Below, piece after piece: positions 1 through 11,401 of a stretch of 64,000 bases of DNA. Made by a program: the position numbers and the translations under genes. The DNA lies in the NCBI GenBank assembly GCA_905221605.1, contig CAJNDS010000680.1, forward strand, positions 684,704 to 748,703, given 5' to 3'. Each line of letters opens with the position of its first letter. Positions within the stretch are counted from its first letter, which is position 1. The DNA is from Symbiodinium natans. Its lineage: Eukaryota; Sar; Dinophyceae; Suessiales; Symbiodiniaceae. The notes beneath the pieces are model-generated. The model searched no databases, was not told the origin of the DNA, and saw only the letters and a list, made by a program, of their open reading frames with translations.

Positions 1-663
1 AGCACCTACGAGCGCCTCCATTCCGATTGACACTGCTACGCCCAGGGATTTGTCGAGAAGATGGCGGGATTATCAGGATCCTGACTATATACTGCACATT
101 GAGGCCAGCTCTGAAGTCTCTTGTGGAGAGCAGTGCAGGGCAGCCGAGCCTTGGCCCAGGATCCTTTCGACATCTCGCGGAACCTGTCCTGCGTGTTTTC
201 CTACGGCTCCAACAGGACTCCGGGATGCCTCAGAACTCAGAGTCCTTCCGTCATGGTGCGCAGAATTGCCTGTAACGCCTTGTTGTGTTGCTTCGCGCGC
301 GCCTCACGCGGACATGTGGCCTGTTACATGAAGCTGACACTTTTGGTCTTGCGTCAACGACGGCAGTTGCAGTGATCTGCGATGAGCATCGGTACCAGCT
401 CTCGCTTTTTGCGTTTTTCTCGCTTGTTCATTCTGTTTGCCTCCGTTCGACTTAGCTTCAGCAGACCAGTGTTAAAAATCGGTGCCTTTCCATTTTTTGC
501 ACCGAGGTGTGTGTTGGAAAGTCGCCTGTCATGGCTTGCACGCGCGAACGAATCCATCGACCAATCGCAAGAAGGTTTAAAGGGAGACAGGTGTTTGACT
601 GCCACGCATGTTGGGAAGAACATCATGTTTGGTCTCGATCGTCACGACCTTTTATTTTTGTAT
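1..663. other. No recognisable gene
   Basis: Mixed-composition DNA upstream of the tandem duplication. Short open frames exist on both strands, but none shows a recognisable domain or a convincing splice-bounded exon. It is probably intronic or intergenic. Confidence 0.4.
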
Positions 664-699
664 TTCCCCAAACAGGAACCGTTTGGGGTCCTCTCCTCA

Positions 700-3232
700 G
701 AAAGAAAAAGCGTCACGCGCTTGGCCAAATGGGTGTCACGCGCTTCGGGCCTGTGGTCTCCGATCATGAACACAATTGGGGCCATTGGGGCCGGGTGGGT
801 GTCACGCGCTCGGGCCTGCAGTCTCCCATGGTCTCCTATCATGAGCGCAATTGGGGCCAATTGGGGCTGGGTGTCCGATCATGAGCACAATTGGGGCCAT
901 TGGGGCCGGGTGGGTGTCACGCGCTTCGGGCCTGTGGTCTCCCATGGTCTCCGATCATGAGCTGGGTGGGTGTCACGCGCTCGGGCCGGGCTTCGGGCCT
1001 GTGGTCTCCCATGGTCTCCGATCATGAGCACAATTGGGGCTATTGGGGCCGGGTGGGTGTCACGCGCTCGGGCCTGCAGTCTCCCATGCTCTCCGATCAT
1101 GAGCACAATTGGGGCCAATTGGGGCCGGGTGGGTGTCACGCGCTTCGGGGCCTGTGGTTTCCCACGGTCTCCGATCCTGAGCGCAATCGGGGCCATTGGG
1201 GCCGGGTGGGTGTCACGCGCTCGGGCCTGTGCTCTCCCACGTGGTCTCCGATCATGAGCACAATTGGGGCCAATTGGGGCCGGGTGGGTGTCACGCTTCG
1301 GGGCCTGTGGTCTCCATGGTCTCCGATCATGAGCACAATAGGGGCCAATAATTGGCGGGCGGGAATTGGCGGGCGGGTGTCACGCGCTTCGGGCCTGTTG
1401 TCTCCCATGGTCTCCGATCATGAGCTGGGTGGGTGGCACGCGCTCGGGCCTGTGGTCGTGGGCGGGTGTCACGCGTTTGGGACCTGGTCTCCCACGGTCT
1501 CCGATCATGAGCACAATTGGGGTCTCCCATGGTCTCCGAGGCCTGCGGTCTCCCATGGTCTCCGATCATGAGCGCAATTGGGGCCAATTGGGGCCGGGTG
1601 GGTGTCACGCGCTTCGGGGCCTGTGGTCTTTCACGGTCTCCGATCATGAGCGCAATTGGGGCCATTGGGGCCGGGTGGGTGTCACGCGCTCGGGCCTGTG
1701 CTCTCCCACGTGGTCTCCGATCATGAGCACAATTGGGGCCAATTGGGGCCGGGTGGGTGTCACGCGCTTCGGGGCCTGTGGTCTCCATGGTCTCCGATCC
1801 TGAGCACAATAGGGGCCAATTGGCGGGCGGGAATTGGCGGGCGGGTTGTGGTCTCCCATGGTCTCCGATCATGAGCTGGGTGGGTGTCACGCGCTCGGGC
1901 CTGTGGTCGTGGGCGGGTGTCACGCGTTTGGGACCTGCGGTCTCCCACGGTCTCCGGTCGTGAGCACAATTGGGGCCTCCCATGATCTCCGATCATGAGC
2001 CGGGTGGGTATCACGCGCTCGGGCCTGTGGTCGCAGGCGGGTATCACGCGTTTCGGGCCTGCGGTTTCGCACGGTCTCCGATCATGAGCACAATTGGGGC
2101 CATTGGGGGCCGGGTGAGTGTCACGCGCTTCGGGCCTGTGGTCTCCCATGGTCTCCCATGGTCTCCGATCATGAGCACGAATTCCGATCATGAGCACAAT
2201 TGGGGTTATTGGAGCCTTGGGTGTCACGCGCTTCGGGCCTGTGGTTTTTCCCTCAGAATGGGGTCCGTGGTCTTTCATGGTCTCCTCATGAGCGCAATAG
2301 GGCCGGGTGGGTGTCACACGGTCCATGGTTTCCAGGGTCTGTGAAGTGGTTGGGAGGGTGTCACGCGCTTGGGTCCGTGATCTCCACAGTCTCGGATCAT
2401 GAGCGACAGGGCTGGGAGGGTGTCACGCGGGGCTGGTCTCCGATCATGAGTGCAGTGGGCTGGGTGGGTAGAGGGTGTCACGCGCTTGGATTCGTGGTCT
2501 CGCATGGTGAGCACAATGGGGCGGGACGAGTGTCACGCGGTTCGGGTCCGTGGTGAGTGGCAGGGGTTGGAGGGTGTCACACGCTTGATGGTTTCCCATG
2601 GATCATCTGGGAGGGTGTCACGCGCCTGGGTCCGGTCTCTGAGCACGCTGGGCGGGTGTCACGCGGTCCGGTTTCGTGGTCTGTCATGGCGTCCGATCAT
2701 GAGCGACAGGGGTTGAGAGGGTGTCATGCGCATGGGTTCGTGGTCTCCCAACGTCTCCGATCATGAGCGCAATGGGGCCGGGCAGGTGTCGCGCGATTCG
2801 GGTCCGTGGTGAGCTACAGGCATTGGGAGGGCGTTCACGCGTTTGGGTCCGTCATGAGTGCAATGGGGCTGGCGGGTCTCCGATCATGAGCGACAGGGGT
2901 TGAGAGGGTGTCGTGCGCTTGGATTCGTGGTCTTGCATGGTATCCGACCATGAGCGCGCTGGGCGGGTGTCACACGGTTCGGGTCCGTGGTGAGCGACAG
3001 GGACTGGGGGGGTGTCACGCGCTTGGGTCTGTGGTCTCCGATGGTCTCTGAGCATGCTGGGCGGGTGTCACGTGGTCCGGGTCCGTGGTCTCCCGTGATC
3101 TCCGATCATGAGCGACAGGGGTTGAGAGGGTGTCACGCGCATGGGTTCGTGGTCTCCCAACATCTCCGATCATGAGCGCAATGGCCGGGCGGGTGTCACG
3201 CGGTTCGGGTCCGTGGTGAGCGACAGGGACCC
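700..3232. repeat. GATCATGAGC minisatellite array, copy 1
   Basis: Imperfect tandem repeat built on GGTGTCACGCGC, GGGCCTGTGGTCTCC and CCGATCATGAGC. Up to about 2340 the units are roughly 70-85 nt and carry an ATTGGGGCC block. After that they shorten to about 50 nt and carry GAGCGACAGGGG in its place. The unit lacks stop codons in several frames, so long spurious ORFs run through it on both strands. Confidence 0.9.
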
Positions 3233-4760
3233 AGAATCAGAAAGAACATGCTCAGATGCATTTTTCAAAGCGGGCAAAATGCATTCGCGCAGCTTGCTCC
3301 TTCCACAACCCACAATCGAATTGAGTTAAAAGCTGATCTTTTGTCGCTGTCCAAATGCATTTCTCGCCCGTGCTTTAATGCATTCAGCTGTTTTCGCCTT
3401 CTAAAAAGTGCACAAAGAGAGCACAGCATTGCAAATGTGGCAAGCAAGACCAAATGCGTTTTTTAGGCCTCGCAAAATGCATTCGGGCAGCGCTTGGACA
3501 TCCATGTCTACTGGTATTTTACGACCAACATTTCCCCGACATGCATCTGAGGGCATTCCACATGCATTTTTCGTCGCCCGAAAAACGCATTTGGCACTGG
3601 TTTCCTATCATGTTGCAATCTTGGGTTCTGCCGGCTCAGGACTTCTAAATTTCATGTCTTTCTGCGCGTAAGAACATCTAGAATCTATATATATAGGATT
3701 TGAACGCGTTTAGAACCATAATCACCGTTTCGCAAAATTCCCGAAAAGGGGCCTAAAATTAGAAGCAACGTGCCCAGATGTATTTTGCAAAGCAGGCAAA
3801 ATGCATTCGCGCAGCTTGCTCCTTCCAAAACCACAACAAAAGACTCACTTGATAGCTGACTTTTGTGTCAAAGACAGAGGCCCCGTACGGAAGAAACCAA
3901 AGTCCGAATGCATTTTTCGCCTGTGCCCAAATGCATTCAGCTGTGTTCGCTTTGAAAAAGTGCAGAAAGAGCACGCGGCGTTGCACATGTGGAAAGCAAG
4001 ACCAAATGCGTTTTTCAGGCCTGGCAAAATGCATTCGGCAGCGTCTGGTCATCCATGTCTATTCGGTTATCCTTGCTCCATTTCAGCATGAAAAACAAAC
4101 GAAAACAAAACAAAGGAAGTCTAAGAATAGATTGGTGTTTTACGACCAACATCTACCCGACATGCATTTCTAGGGCATTCCAAATGCATTTTTCGTTGCC
4201 CGAAGAATGCATTTGGCACTGGTTTCCTATCATGTTTAGTTTTGGTTTCTGCTGGCTCATGACGTATTCGATTCTTCTGATGTGTTTTCTGTGCATAAAA
4301 GTAGCTATAGTTATTGAAAAACTTGTTTAGAACAATGTTCGACATTTAGCAGGAGTACCAAAACAGACCCAGAATCAGGAAGAACATGCTCAGGTGCATT
4401 TTTCAAAGTGGGCGAAATGCATTCGCGCAGCTTGCTCCTTCCACAACCACAATACAATTGAATTAAGAGCTGATCTTTTGTCGTAAAGACAAGCTGCGTA
4501 CAGAAGAGGCGAATGCGCAACTGCGTTTTTCGCGCGTGCCTAAATGCACTCAGCTGTTTTCGCCCTTGAAAAAGTACAGAAAGAGAGAGCATGGCGTTGC
4601 AAATGTAGAAAGCAAGACCAAATGCATTTTTCAGGCCTGGCAAACTGCATGTGGGCAGCGCTGGGACATCCATGTCGATCCTTCGTTTGGATTGGGAAAG
4701 GGTTGTTCCGACCCCTGGCAGCTCCAAAAAGAAGCTTGAAACCCACGCCTCCATACTGAG
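3233..4760. repeat. Array of ATGCAT palindromic modules, copy 1
   Basis: About ten modules of roughly 32 nt. Each has an ATGCATTTTTC-like arm, a short GC-rich centre (for example AGGCCTGGC or GTCGCCC) and a GCAAAATGCATT-like arm, so each can fold as a hairpin. Modules are grouped in a higher-order unit of about 520-620 bp that starts near CCCAGAATCAG at 3230 and 4369, with a diverged start near 3760. Module types recur in the same order within units. Confidence 0.85.
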
Positions 4761-5089
4761 CCCAATTTTTCTGATTGTAAACTCGGCCTGCCGAGTTCTA
4801 CGCGTCGCGTTATTGTTTCATGCCGCTTTCCCTTGATCTACAATCTTACTGTTTGGGGTCGTCGCCGGCGTAATTAGTCTATCACGAAAGCTAGCTCCAT
4901 AGAGTTTTGCGTTGTTGTGGTTTACCATTTGCCTTGCATGGTGGGTCACGGATGGCCTTGAGGCCCTTTTCTGGTTGATTTGTCACCCTCACTGAGAAGA
5001 CCCCGCCAGATTTTCAAGAGTCAATTGAAATTATTGCGCAGGGGGCTTTGTTTTTCCCCAAACAGGAACCGTTTGGGGTCCTCTCCTCA

Positions 5090-7802
5090 GAAAGAAAAAG
5101 CGTCACGCGCTTGGCCAGATGGGTGTCACGCGCTTCGGGCCTGTGGTCTCCGATCATGAACACAATTGGGGCCATTGGGGCCGGGTGGGTGTCACGCGCT
5201 CGGGCCTGCAGTCTCCCATGGTCTCCTATCATGAGCGCAATTGGGGCCAATTGGGGCTGGGTGTCCGATCATGAGCACAATTGGGGCCATTGGGGCCGGG
5301 TGGGTGTCACGCGCTTCGGGCCTGTGGTCTCCCATGGTCTCCGATCATGAGCTGGGTGGGTGTCACGCGCTCGGGCCGGGCTTCGGGCCTGTGGTCTCCC
5401 ATGGTCTCCGATCATGAGCACAATTGGGGCTCTTGGGGCCGGGTGGGTGTCACGCGCTCGGGCCTGCAGTCTCCCATGCTCTCCGATCATGAGCACAATT
5501 GGGGCCAATTGGGGCCGGGTGGGTGTCACGCGCTTCGGGGCCTGTGGTTGTTCCTGAGCGCAATCGGGGCCATTGCGGCCGGGTGGGTGTCACGCGCTCG
5601 GGCCTGTGCTCTCCCACGTGGTCTCCGATCATGAGCACAATTGGGGCCAATTGGGGCCGGGTGGGTGTCACGCTTCGGGGCCTGTGGTCTCCATGGTCTC
5701 CGATCATGAGCACAATAGGGGCCAATAATTGGCGGGCGGGAATTGGCGGGCGGGTGTCACGCGCTTCGGGCCTGTTGTCTCCATGGTCTCCGATCATGAG
5801 CTGGGTGGGTGGCACGCGCTCGGGCCTGTGGTCGTGGGCGGGTGTCACGCGTTTGGGACCTGGTCTCCCACGGTCTCCGATCATGAGCACAATTTGGTCT
5901 CCGATCATGAGCCGGGTGGGTGTCACGCGCTCGGGGGAAGGGGGGGGGGAGGGGGGGGGAGGGGGAGGGGTCTCTCATGGTCTCCCATCTGGGGCTATTG
6001 GGGCTGGGTGGGTGTCACGTGCTCGGGCCTGCGGTCTCCCATGGTCTCCGATCATGAGCGCAATTGGGGCCGATTGGGGCCGGGTGGGTGTCACGCGCTT
6101 CGGGGCCTGTGGTCTTTCACGGTCTCCGATCATGAGCGCAATTGGGGCCAGTGGGGCCGGGTGGGTGTCACGCGCTCGGGCCTGTGCTCTCCCACGTGGT
6201 CTCCGATCATGAGCACAATTGGGGCCAATTGGGGCCGGGTGGGTGTCACGCGCTTCGGGGCCTGTGGTCTCCATGGTCTCCGATCCTGAGCACAATAGGG
6301 GCCAATTGGCGGGCGGGAATTGGCGGGCGGGTTGTGGTCTCCCGGTCTCCGATCATGAGCTGGGTGGGTGTCACGCGCTCGGGCCTGTGGTCGTGGGCGG
6401 GTGTCACGCGTTTGGGACCTGCGGTCTCCCCCGGTCTCCGGTCGTGAGCACAATTGGGGCCTCCCATGATCTCCGATCATGAGCCGGGTGGGTATCACGC
6501 GCTCGGGCCTGTGGTCGCAGGCGGGTATCACGCGTTTCGGGCCTGCGGTTTCGCACGGTCTCCGATCATGAGCGCAATTGGGGCCATTGGGGGCCGGGTG
6601 AGTGTCACGCGCTTCGGGCCTGTGGTCTCCCATGGTCTCCCATGGTCTCCGATCATGAGCACGAATTCCGATCATGAGCACAATTGGGGTTATTGGAGCC
6701 TTGGGTGTCACGCGCTTCGGGCCTGTGGTTTTTCCCTCAGAATGGGGTCCGTGGTCTTTCATGGTCTCCTCATGAGCGCAATAGGGCCGGGTGGGTGTCA
6801 CACGGTCCATGGTTTCCAGCAGGGTCTGTGAAGTGGTTGGGAGGGTGTCACGCGCTTGGGTCCGTGATCTCCACGGTCTCGGATCATGAGCGACAGGGCT
6901 GGGAGGGTGTCACGCGGGGCTGGTCTCCGATCATGAGTGCAGTGGGCTGGGTGGCTAGAGGGTGTCACGCGCTTGGATTCGTGGTCTCGCATGGTGAGCA
7001 CAATGGGGCGGGACGAGTGTCACGCGGTTCGGGTCCGTGGTGAGTGGCAGGGGTTGGAGGGTGTCACACGCTTGATGGTTTCCCATGGATCATCTGGGAG
7101 GGTGTCACGCGCCTGGGTCCGGTCTCTGAGCACGCTGGGCGGGTGTCACGCGGTCCGGTTTCGTGGTCTGTCATGGCGTCCGATCATGAGCGACAGGGGT
7201 TGAGAGGGTGTCACGCGCATGGGTTCGTGGTCTCCCAACGTCTCCGATCATGAGCGCAATGGGGCCGGGCAGGTGTCGCGCGATTCGGGTCCGTGGTGAG
7301 CTACAGGCATTGGGAGGGCGTTCACGCGTTTGGGTCCGTCATGAGTGCAATGGGGCTGGCGGGTCTCCGATCATGAGCGACAGGGGTTGAGAGGGTGTCG
7401 TGCGCTTGGATTCGTGGTCTTGCATGGTATCCGACCATGAGCGCGCTGGGCGGGTGTCACACGGTTCGGGTCCGTGGTGAGCGACAGGGACTGGGGGGGT
7501 GTCACGCGCTTGGGTCTGTGGTCTCCGATGGTCTCTGAGCATGCTGGGCGGGTGTCACGTGGTCCGGGTCCGTGGTCTCCCGTGATCTCCGATCATGAGC
7601 GACAGGGGTTGAGAGGGTGTCACGCGCATGGGTTCGTGGTCTCCCAACATCTCCGATCATGAGCGCAATGGCCGGGCGGGTGTCACGCGGTTCGGGTCCG
7701 TGGTGAGCGACAGGGATTGGGGGGGTGTCACGCGCTTGGGTCCGTGGTCTCCGATGGTCTCTGATCATGAGCGACAGGGGTTGAGAGGGGCGGAGGCAGG
7801 GT
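5090..7802. repeat. GATCATGAGC minisatellite array, copy 2
   Basis: Duplicate of the array at 700-3232, with the same order of long-unit then short-unit subfamilies. It differs by a short purine-rich insertion near 5950 and one extra short unit at the 3' end. Open frames here reflect repeat composition and are not genes. Confidence 0.9.
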
Positions 7803-9334
7803 GGACCCAGAATCAGAAAGAACATGCTCAGATGCATTTTTCAAAGCGGGCAAAATGCATTCGCGCAGCTTGCTCCTTCCACAACCCACAATCGAATTGA
7901 GTTAAAAGCTGATCTTTTGTCGCTGTCCAAATGCATTTCTCGCCCGTGCTTTAATGCATTCAGCTGTTTTCGCCTTCTAAAAAGTGCACAAAGAGAGCAC
8001 AGCATTGCAAATGTGGCAAGCAAGACCAAATGCGTTTTTTAGGCCTCGCAAAATGCATTCGGGCAGCGCTTGGACATCCATGTCTACTGGTATTTTACGA
8101 CCAACATTTCCCCGACATGCATCTGAGGGCATTCCACATGCATTTTTCGTCGCCCGAAAAACGCATTTGGCACTGGTTTCCTATCATGTTGCAATCTTGG
8201 GTTCTGCCGGCTCAGGACTTCTAAATTTCATGTCTTTCTGCGCGTAAGAACATCTAGAATCTATATATAGGATTTGAACGCGTTTAGAACCATAATCACC
8301 GTTTCGCAAAATTCCCGAAAAGGGGCCTAAAATTAGAAGCAACGTGCCCAGATGTATTTTGCAAAGCAGGCAAAATGCATTCGCGCAGCTTGCTCCTTCC
8401 AAAACCACAACAAAAGACTCACTTGATAGCTGACTTTTGTGTCAAAGACAGAGGCCCCGTACGGAAGAAACCAAAGTCCGAATGCATTTTTCGCCTGTGC
8501 CCAAATGCATTCAGCTGTGTTCGCTTTGAAAAAGTGCAGAAAGAGCACGCGGCGTTGCACATGTGGAAAGCAAGACCAAATGCGTTTTTCAGGCCTGGCA
8601 AAATGCATTCGGCAGCGTCTGGTCATCCATGTCTATTCGGTTATCCTTGCTCCATTTCAGCATGAAAAACAAACGAAAACAAAACAAAGGAAGTCTAAGA
8701 ATAGATTGGTGATTTACGACCAACATCTACCCGACATGCATTTCTAGGGCATTCCAAATGCATTTTTCGTTGCCCGAAGAATGCATTTGGCACTGGTTTC
8801 CTATCATGTTTAGTTTTGGTTTCTGCTGGCTCATGACGTATTCGATTCTTCTGATGTGTTTTCTGTGCATAAAAGTAGCTATAGTAATTGAAAAACTTGT
8901 TTAGAACAATGTTCGACATTTAGCAGGAGTACCAAAACAGACCCAGAATCAGGAAGAACATGCTCAGGTGCATTTTTCAAAGTGGGCGAAATGCATTCGC
9001 GCAGCTTGCTCCTTCCACAACCACAATACAATTGAATTAAGAGCTGATCTTTTGTCGTAAAGACAAGCTGCGTACAGAAGAGGCGAATGCGCAACTGCGT
9101 TTTTCGCGCGTGCCTAAATGCACTCAGCTGTTTTCGCCCTTGAAAAAGTACAGAAAGAGAGAGCATGGCGTTGCAAATGTAGAAAGCAAGACCAAATGCA
9201 TTTTTCAGGCCTGGCAAACTGCATGTGGGCAGCGTTGGGACATCCATGTCGATCCTTCGTTTGGATTGGGAAAGGGTTGTTCCGACCCCTGGCAGCTCCA
9301 AAAAGAAGCTTGAAACCCACGCCTCCATACTGAG
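7803..9334. repeat. Array of ATGCAT palindromic modules, copy 2
   Basis: Duplicate of 3233-4760 with the same three higher-order units and module order. Only a few base changes were noticed, for example a shortened TATATA run near 8264. Confidence 0.85.
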
Positions 9335-9695
9335 CCCAATTTTTCTGATTGTAAACTCGGCCTGCCGAGTTCTACGCGTCGCGTTATTGTTTCATGCCGC
9401 TTTCCCTTGATCTACAATCTTACTGTTTGGGGTCGTCGCCGGCGTAATTAGTCTATCACGAAAGCTAGCTCCATAGAGTTTTGCGTTGTTGTGGTTTACA
9501 AATTGCCTTGCATGGTGGGTCACGGATGGCCTTGAGGCCCTTTTCTGGTTGATTTGTCACCCTCACTGAGAAGACCCCGCCAGATTTTCAAGAGTCAATT
9601 GAAATTATTGCGCAGGGGGGAGGCCCATTACTTCCCCCCCCCCCCCCTTTTTCCGCTCCCCCAAGTGTGGCCCCCATATTACTTCTTGTTTACAG

Positions 9696-9859
9696 GCTGG
9701 GTATGGGATTGGGACCGCGGGCTTTGGCGGCGACAAAGTGTTCAGCTTTCCTGGCCCGATCTCAAGTATGCTTCTCACGTGTCCGGGCCTGCCAGGAAGC
9801 TTTGGGACGCCTTGAAACGGCTGGTGCAGGATATGCCTCCTCCAGTAAAGGACCTTCCT
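9696..9859 (+). CDS. Candidate internal exon, unknown protein
   Basis: A pyrimidine-rich tract ends in TTTACAG at 9695, and the frame stays open to a strong GTGAGT donor at 9860. The 164-nt exon starts with two bases of a split codon and reads through W-V-W-D-W-D, then LWDALKRLVQDMPPPVKDLP, which looks like a basic amphipathic helix and a proline-rich turn. The family is not recognised. The exon lies directly downstream of the large duplication. Confidence 0.4.
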
Positions 9860-11138
9860 GTGAGTCCGCGCCCTCGCCCGAAGTAGCCTGAATTCCTCAA
9901 AGGGGGGCTTTCACGGAGTTTGTGAAGGGTTTATGACGGTTCCAGGAAGTTCAGGTTTCGCTGTGCAGTCTCCCCAAGCCTGAGAACAGCCTCGGGATGC
10001 CTCTGCGTGCATTCTGGTACCAGGCTCCACTGTGCTCTGAAAACTTTCGAGAAGCCCTGTGCTGAGCTCAAAGGTACCCTGGCCCAGACCGACCACCAGC
10101 CATGAGCACGAAGTTGGCTCAGCCAGCGCAGTTCCTCGGCTTATAGGGAACTATTGCCGCGGGCTCTGGACCAAAGGATGTGAAGACGCACTGATTTGCA
10201 AAGTCATCGAACACCCCCGTTTGAGGTAGCAGCTCCGTTGAAGTAACTTGATTCGGTGGCTTGAATTGAAAGATGGAAAGTATACGGAAGGCAGACGCTT
10301 CCTGTCAAAGTTGAACATCTAACGGCCTCTGCAGATCATCTCTCAACAAGTCACGGTGTCCTTAGTCTTGGTGCCCCTGGGGCTATTCCGCCCCTCTTGG
10401 ACCACGAACGTGCCACTACCTCGTCGTCCCATCCCGATTCCTTCAATAGCCGTGCCGTAGCTGCTGGCCTTGGGTTGCCTCTCTGGGTATCTCACGTGGC
10501 AAGGCTGCTCTAGTTACACATGCTGCTTTGACTGTAGGCTGCATTTACCATGTTTGCCACGCATTCGGACTTGTGTTTTTTGCTTCTAAAGCTGCATTTT
10601 TGCTTCTTGAGTGGATTTGTCTGTTTGGGCTTCGTGTTTTTTTGAAAGCTCTTTGGGTTTCGGCTTTTACGCTGGGTTCAGGGTTTCAGGTTTCGGGGCT
10701 GGCCTTGCTCCTATGGGGGGCGGGGGGAAGGGGGGGGGGGGTGCAGTGCAGAGACATTCCATTCATCTGGTCCTGTTCCTGCAGATCTCTAGCAGAACTG
10801 CGTGACCTGAGGCATCTACTGTCGGTAGTCTGTGCCGTAGTATAGGGCACTACAAGCTGGCAAAGACACCCTCCCGTAATGAGCCCTTTTCGACTTCGTG
10901 AAGAACCTTTCCGAGATGCATCCTCGCAGTCCCAAGCACATCAGGGCATCAGGGTTCCGAAGGGTTTAGGGTTCTTATTTCTGAAGGGTTTAGGGCCTTT
11001 TTAGGTTTAAGGGCTGAGGATTCGGGTTGAGATCTGTTGAGCTTCAATAAGCCGGAGCCAAGCGACGGCCGAACACGCACCGGATGCTGGAGTAGTATTC
11101 TGCTCAGACATCCTGGCCTGAGTTGCCAACACGCCTAC
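9860..11138. other. Sparse region with degenerate telomere-like repeat
   Basis: No supported gene. It holds a G-rich run near 10720-10742 and a degenerate TTTAGGG-type patch at about 10953-11012. A short coding-like stretch near 10045-10095 reads ELKGTLAQTDHQ on the + strand but lacks clear splice sites. Confidence 0.35.
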
Positions 11139-11401
11139 CAATGAAAGCTGGCAGTCTTCCAAGACCACACGTAGCTGTGCCCACAGTTTCTTCAGCACCG
11201 CATGCTGCCGTGCGTGCGGGGCTAACGTTTCCAGCAAGTCTGTACACACCGGGCAGTTTGACAAACAAAGCTTTTTCTTCAGGCTTCATACCTTTTTGTT
11301 GGGGGCCAAATCAGGCCTTGCCACACACGTCTCTCGAGCCAACGCACGCCACACAGCAACAAAGTCCACTTGTGCATCCGCCCGACGCGTTCGCATCCCA
11401 C
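11139..11401 (-). CDS. Two candidate minus-strand exons, unknown protein
   Basis: On the minus strand, 11401-11292 runs from an AG acceptor to a GT donor and reads FVAVWRALARETCVARPDL. Then 11239-11139 runs from ACAG to a GTAGGC donor and reads HAVLKKLWAQLRVVLEDC, a helix-like sequence. The simplest join of the two is out of phase, so a small exon or another splice site is missing. This is the only place with fair minus-strand coding signal. Confidence 0.3.

Larger units (their letters stand above)
664..5045. repeat. Tandem duplication, copy 1 (about 4.4 kb)
   Basis: The block starts at TTCCCCAAACAGGAACC and ends at ATTGCGCAGGGGG. The same start recurs at 5052 and the same end at about 9618, so two direct copies lie head to tail, separated only by CTTTGT. 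Each copy contains a GATCATGAGC minisatellite followed by an ATGCAT hairpin array and a shared 3' unique part (about 4750-5045). Long stretches match base for base, with scattered substitutions and a few indels, which implies a recent event. Confidence 0.95.
5052..9618. repeat. Tandem duplication, copy 2 (about 4.6 kb)
   Basis: Second direct copy of the block at 664-5045. It is longer because of an extra minisatellite unit near 7710-7802, just before the ATGCAT array, and a purine-rich run of G with A at about 5935-5970. It lacks a few bases present in copy 1, for example near 5548. A C-rich tract and a candidate 3' splice site at 9695 follow, so both copies may lie in one intron. Confidence 0.95.

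Noticed and set aside
891-1983. Overlapping long ORFs (226 codons on +, 218 on minus) in the minisatellite
   Set aside because: The repeat unit lacks stops in several frames on both strands, and the peptides are pure repeat translation. The same happens in the second copy.
3233-4760. CRISPR-like regular hairpin array
   Set aside because: Spacers are not unique, unit lengths vary, whole units recur in higher-order repeats, no cas genes are present, and the DNA is clearly eukaryotic.
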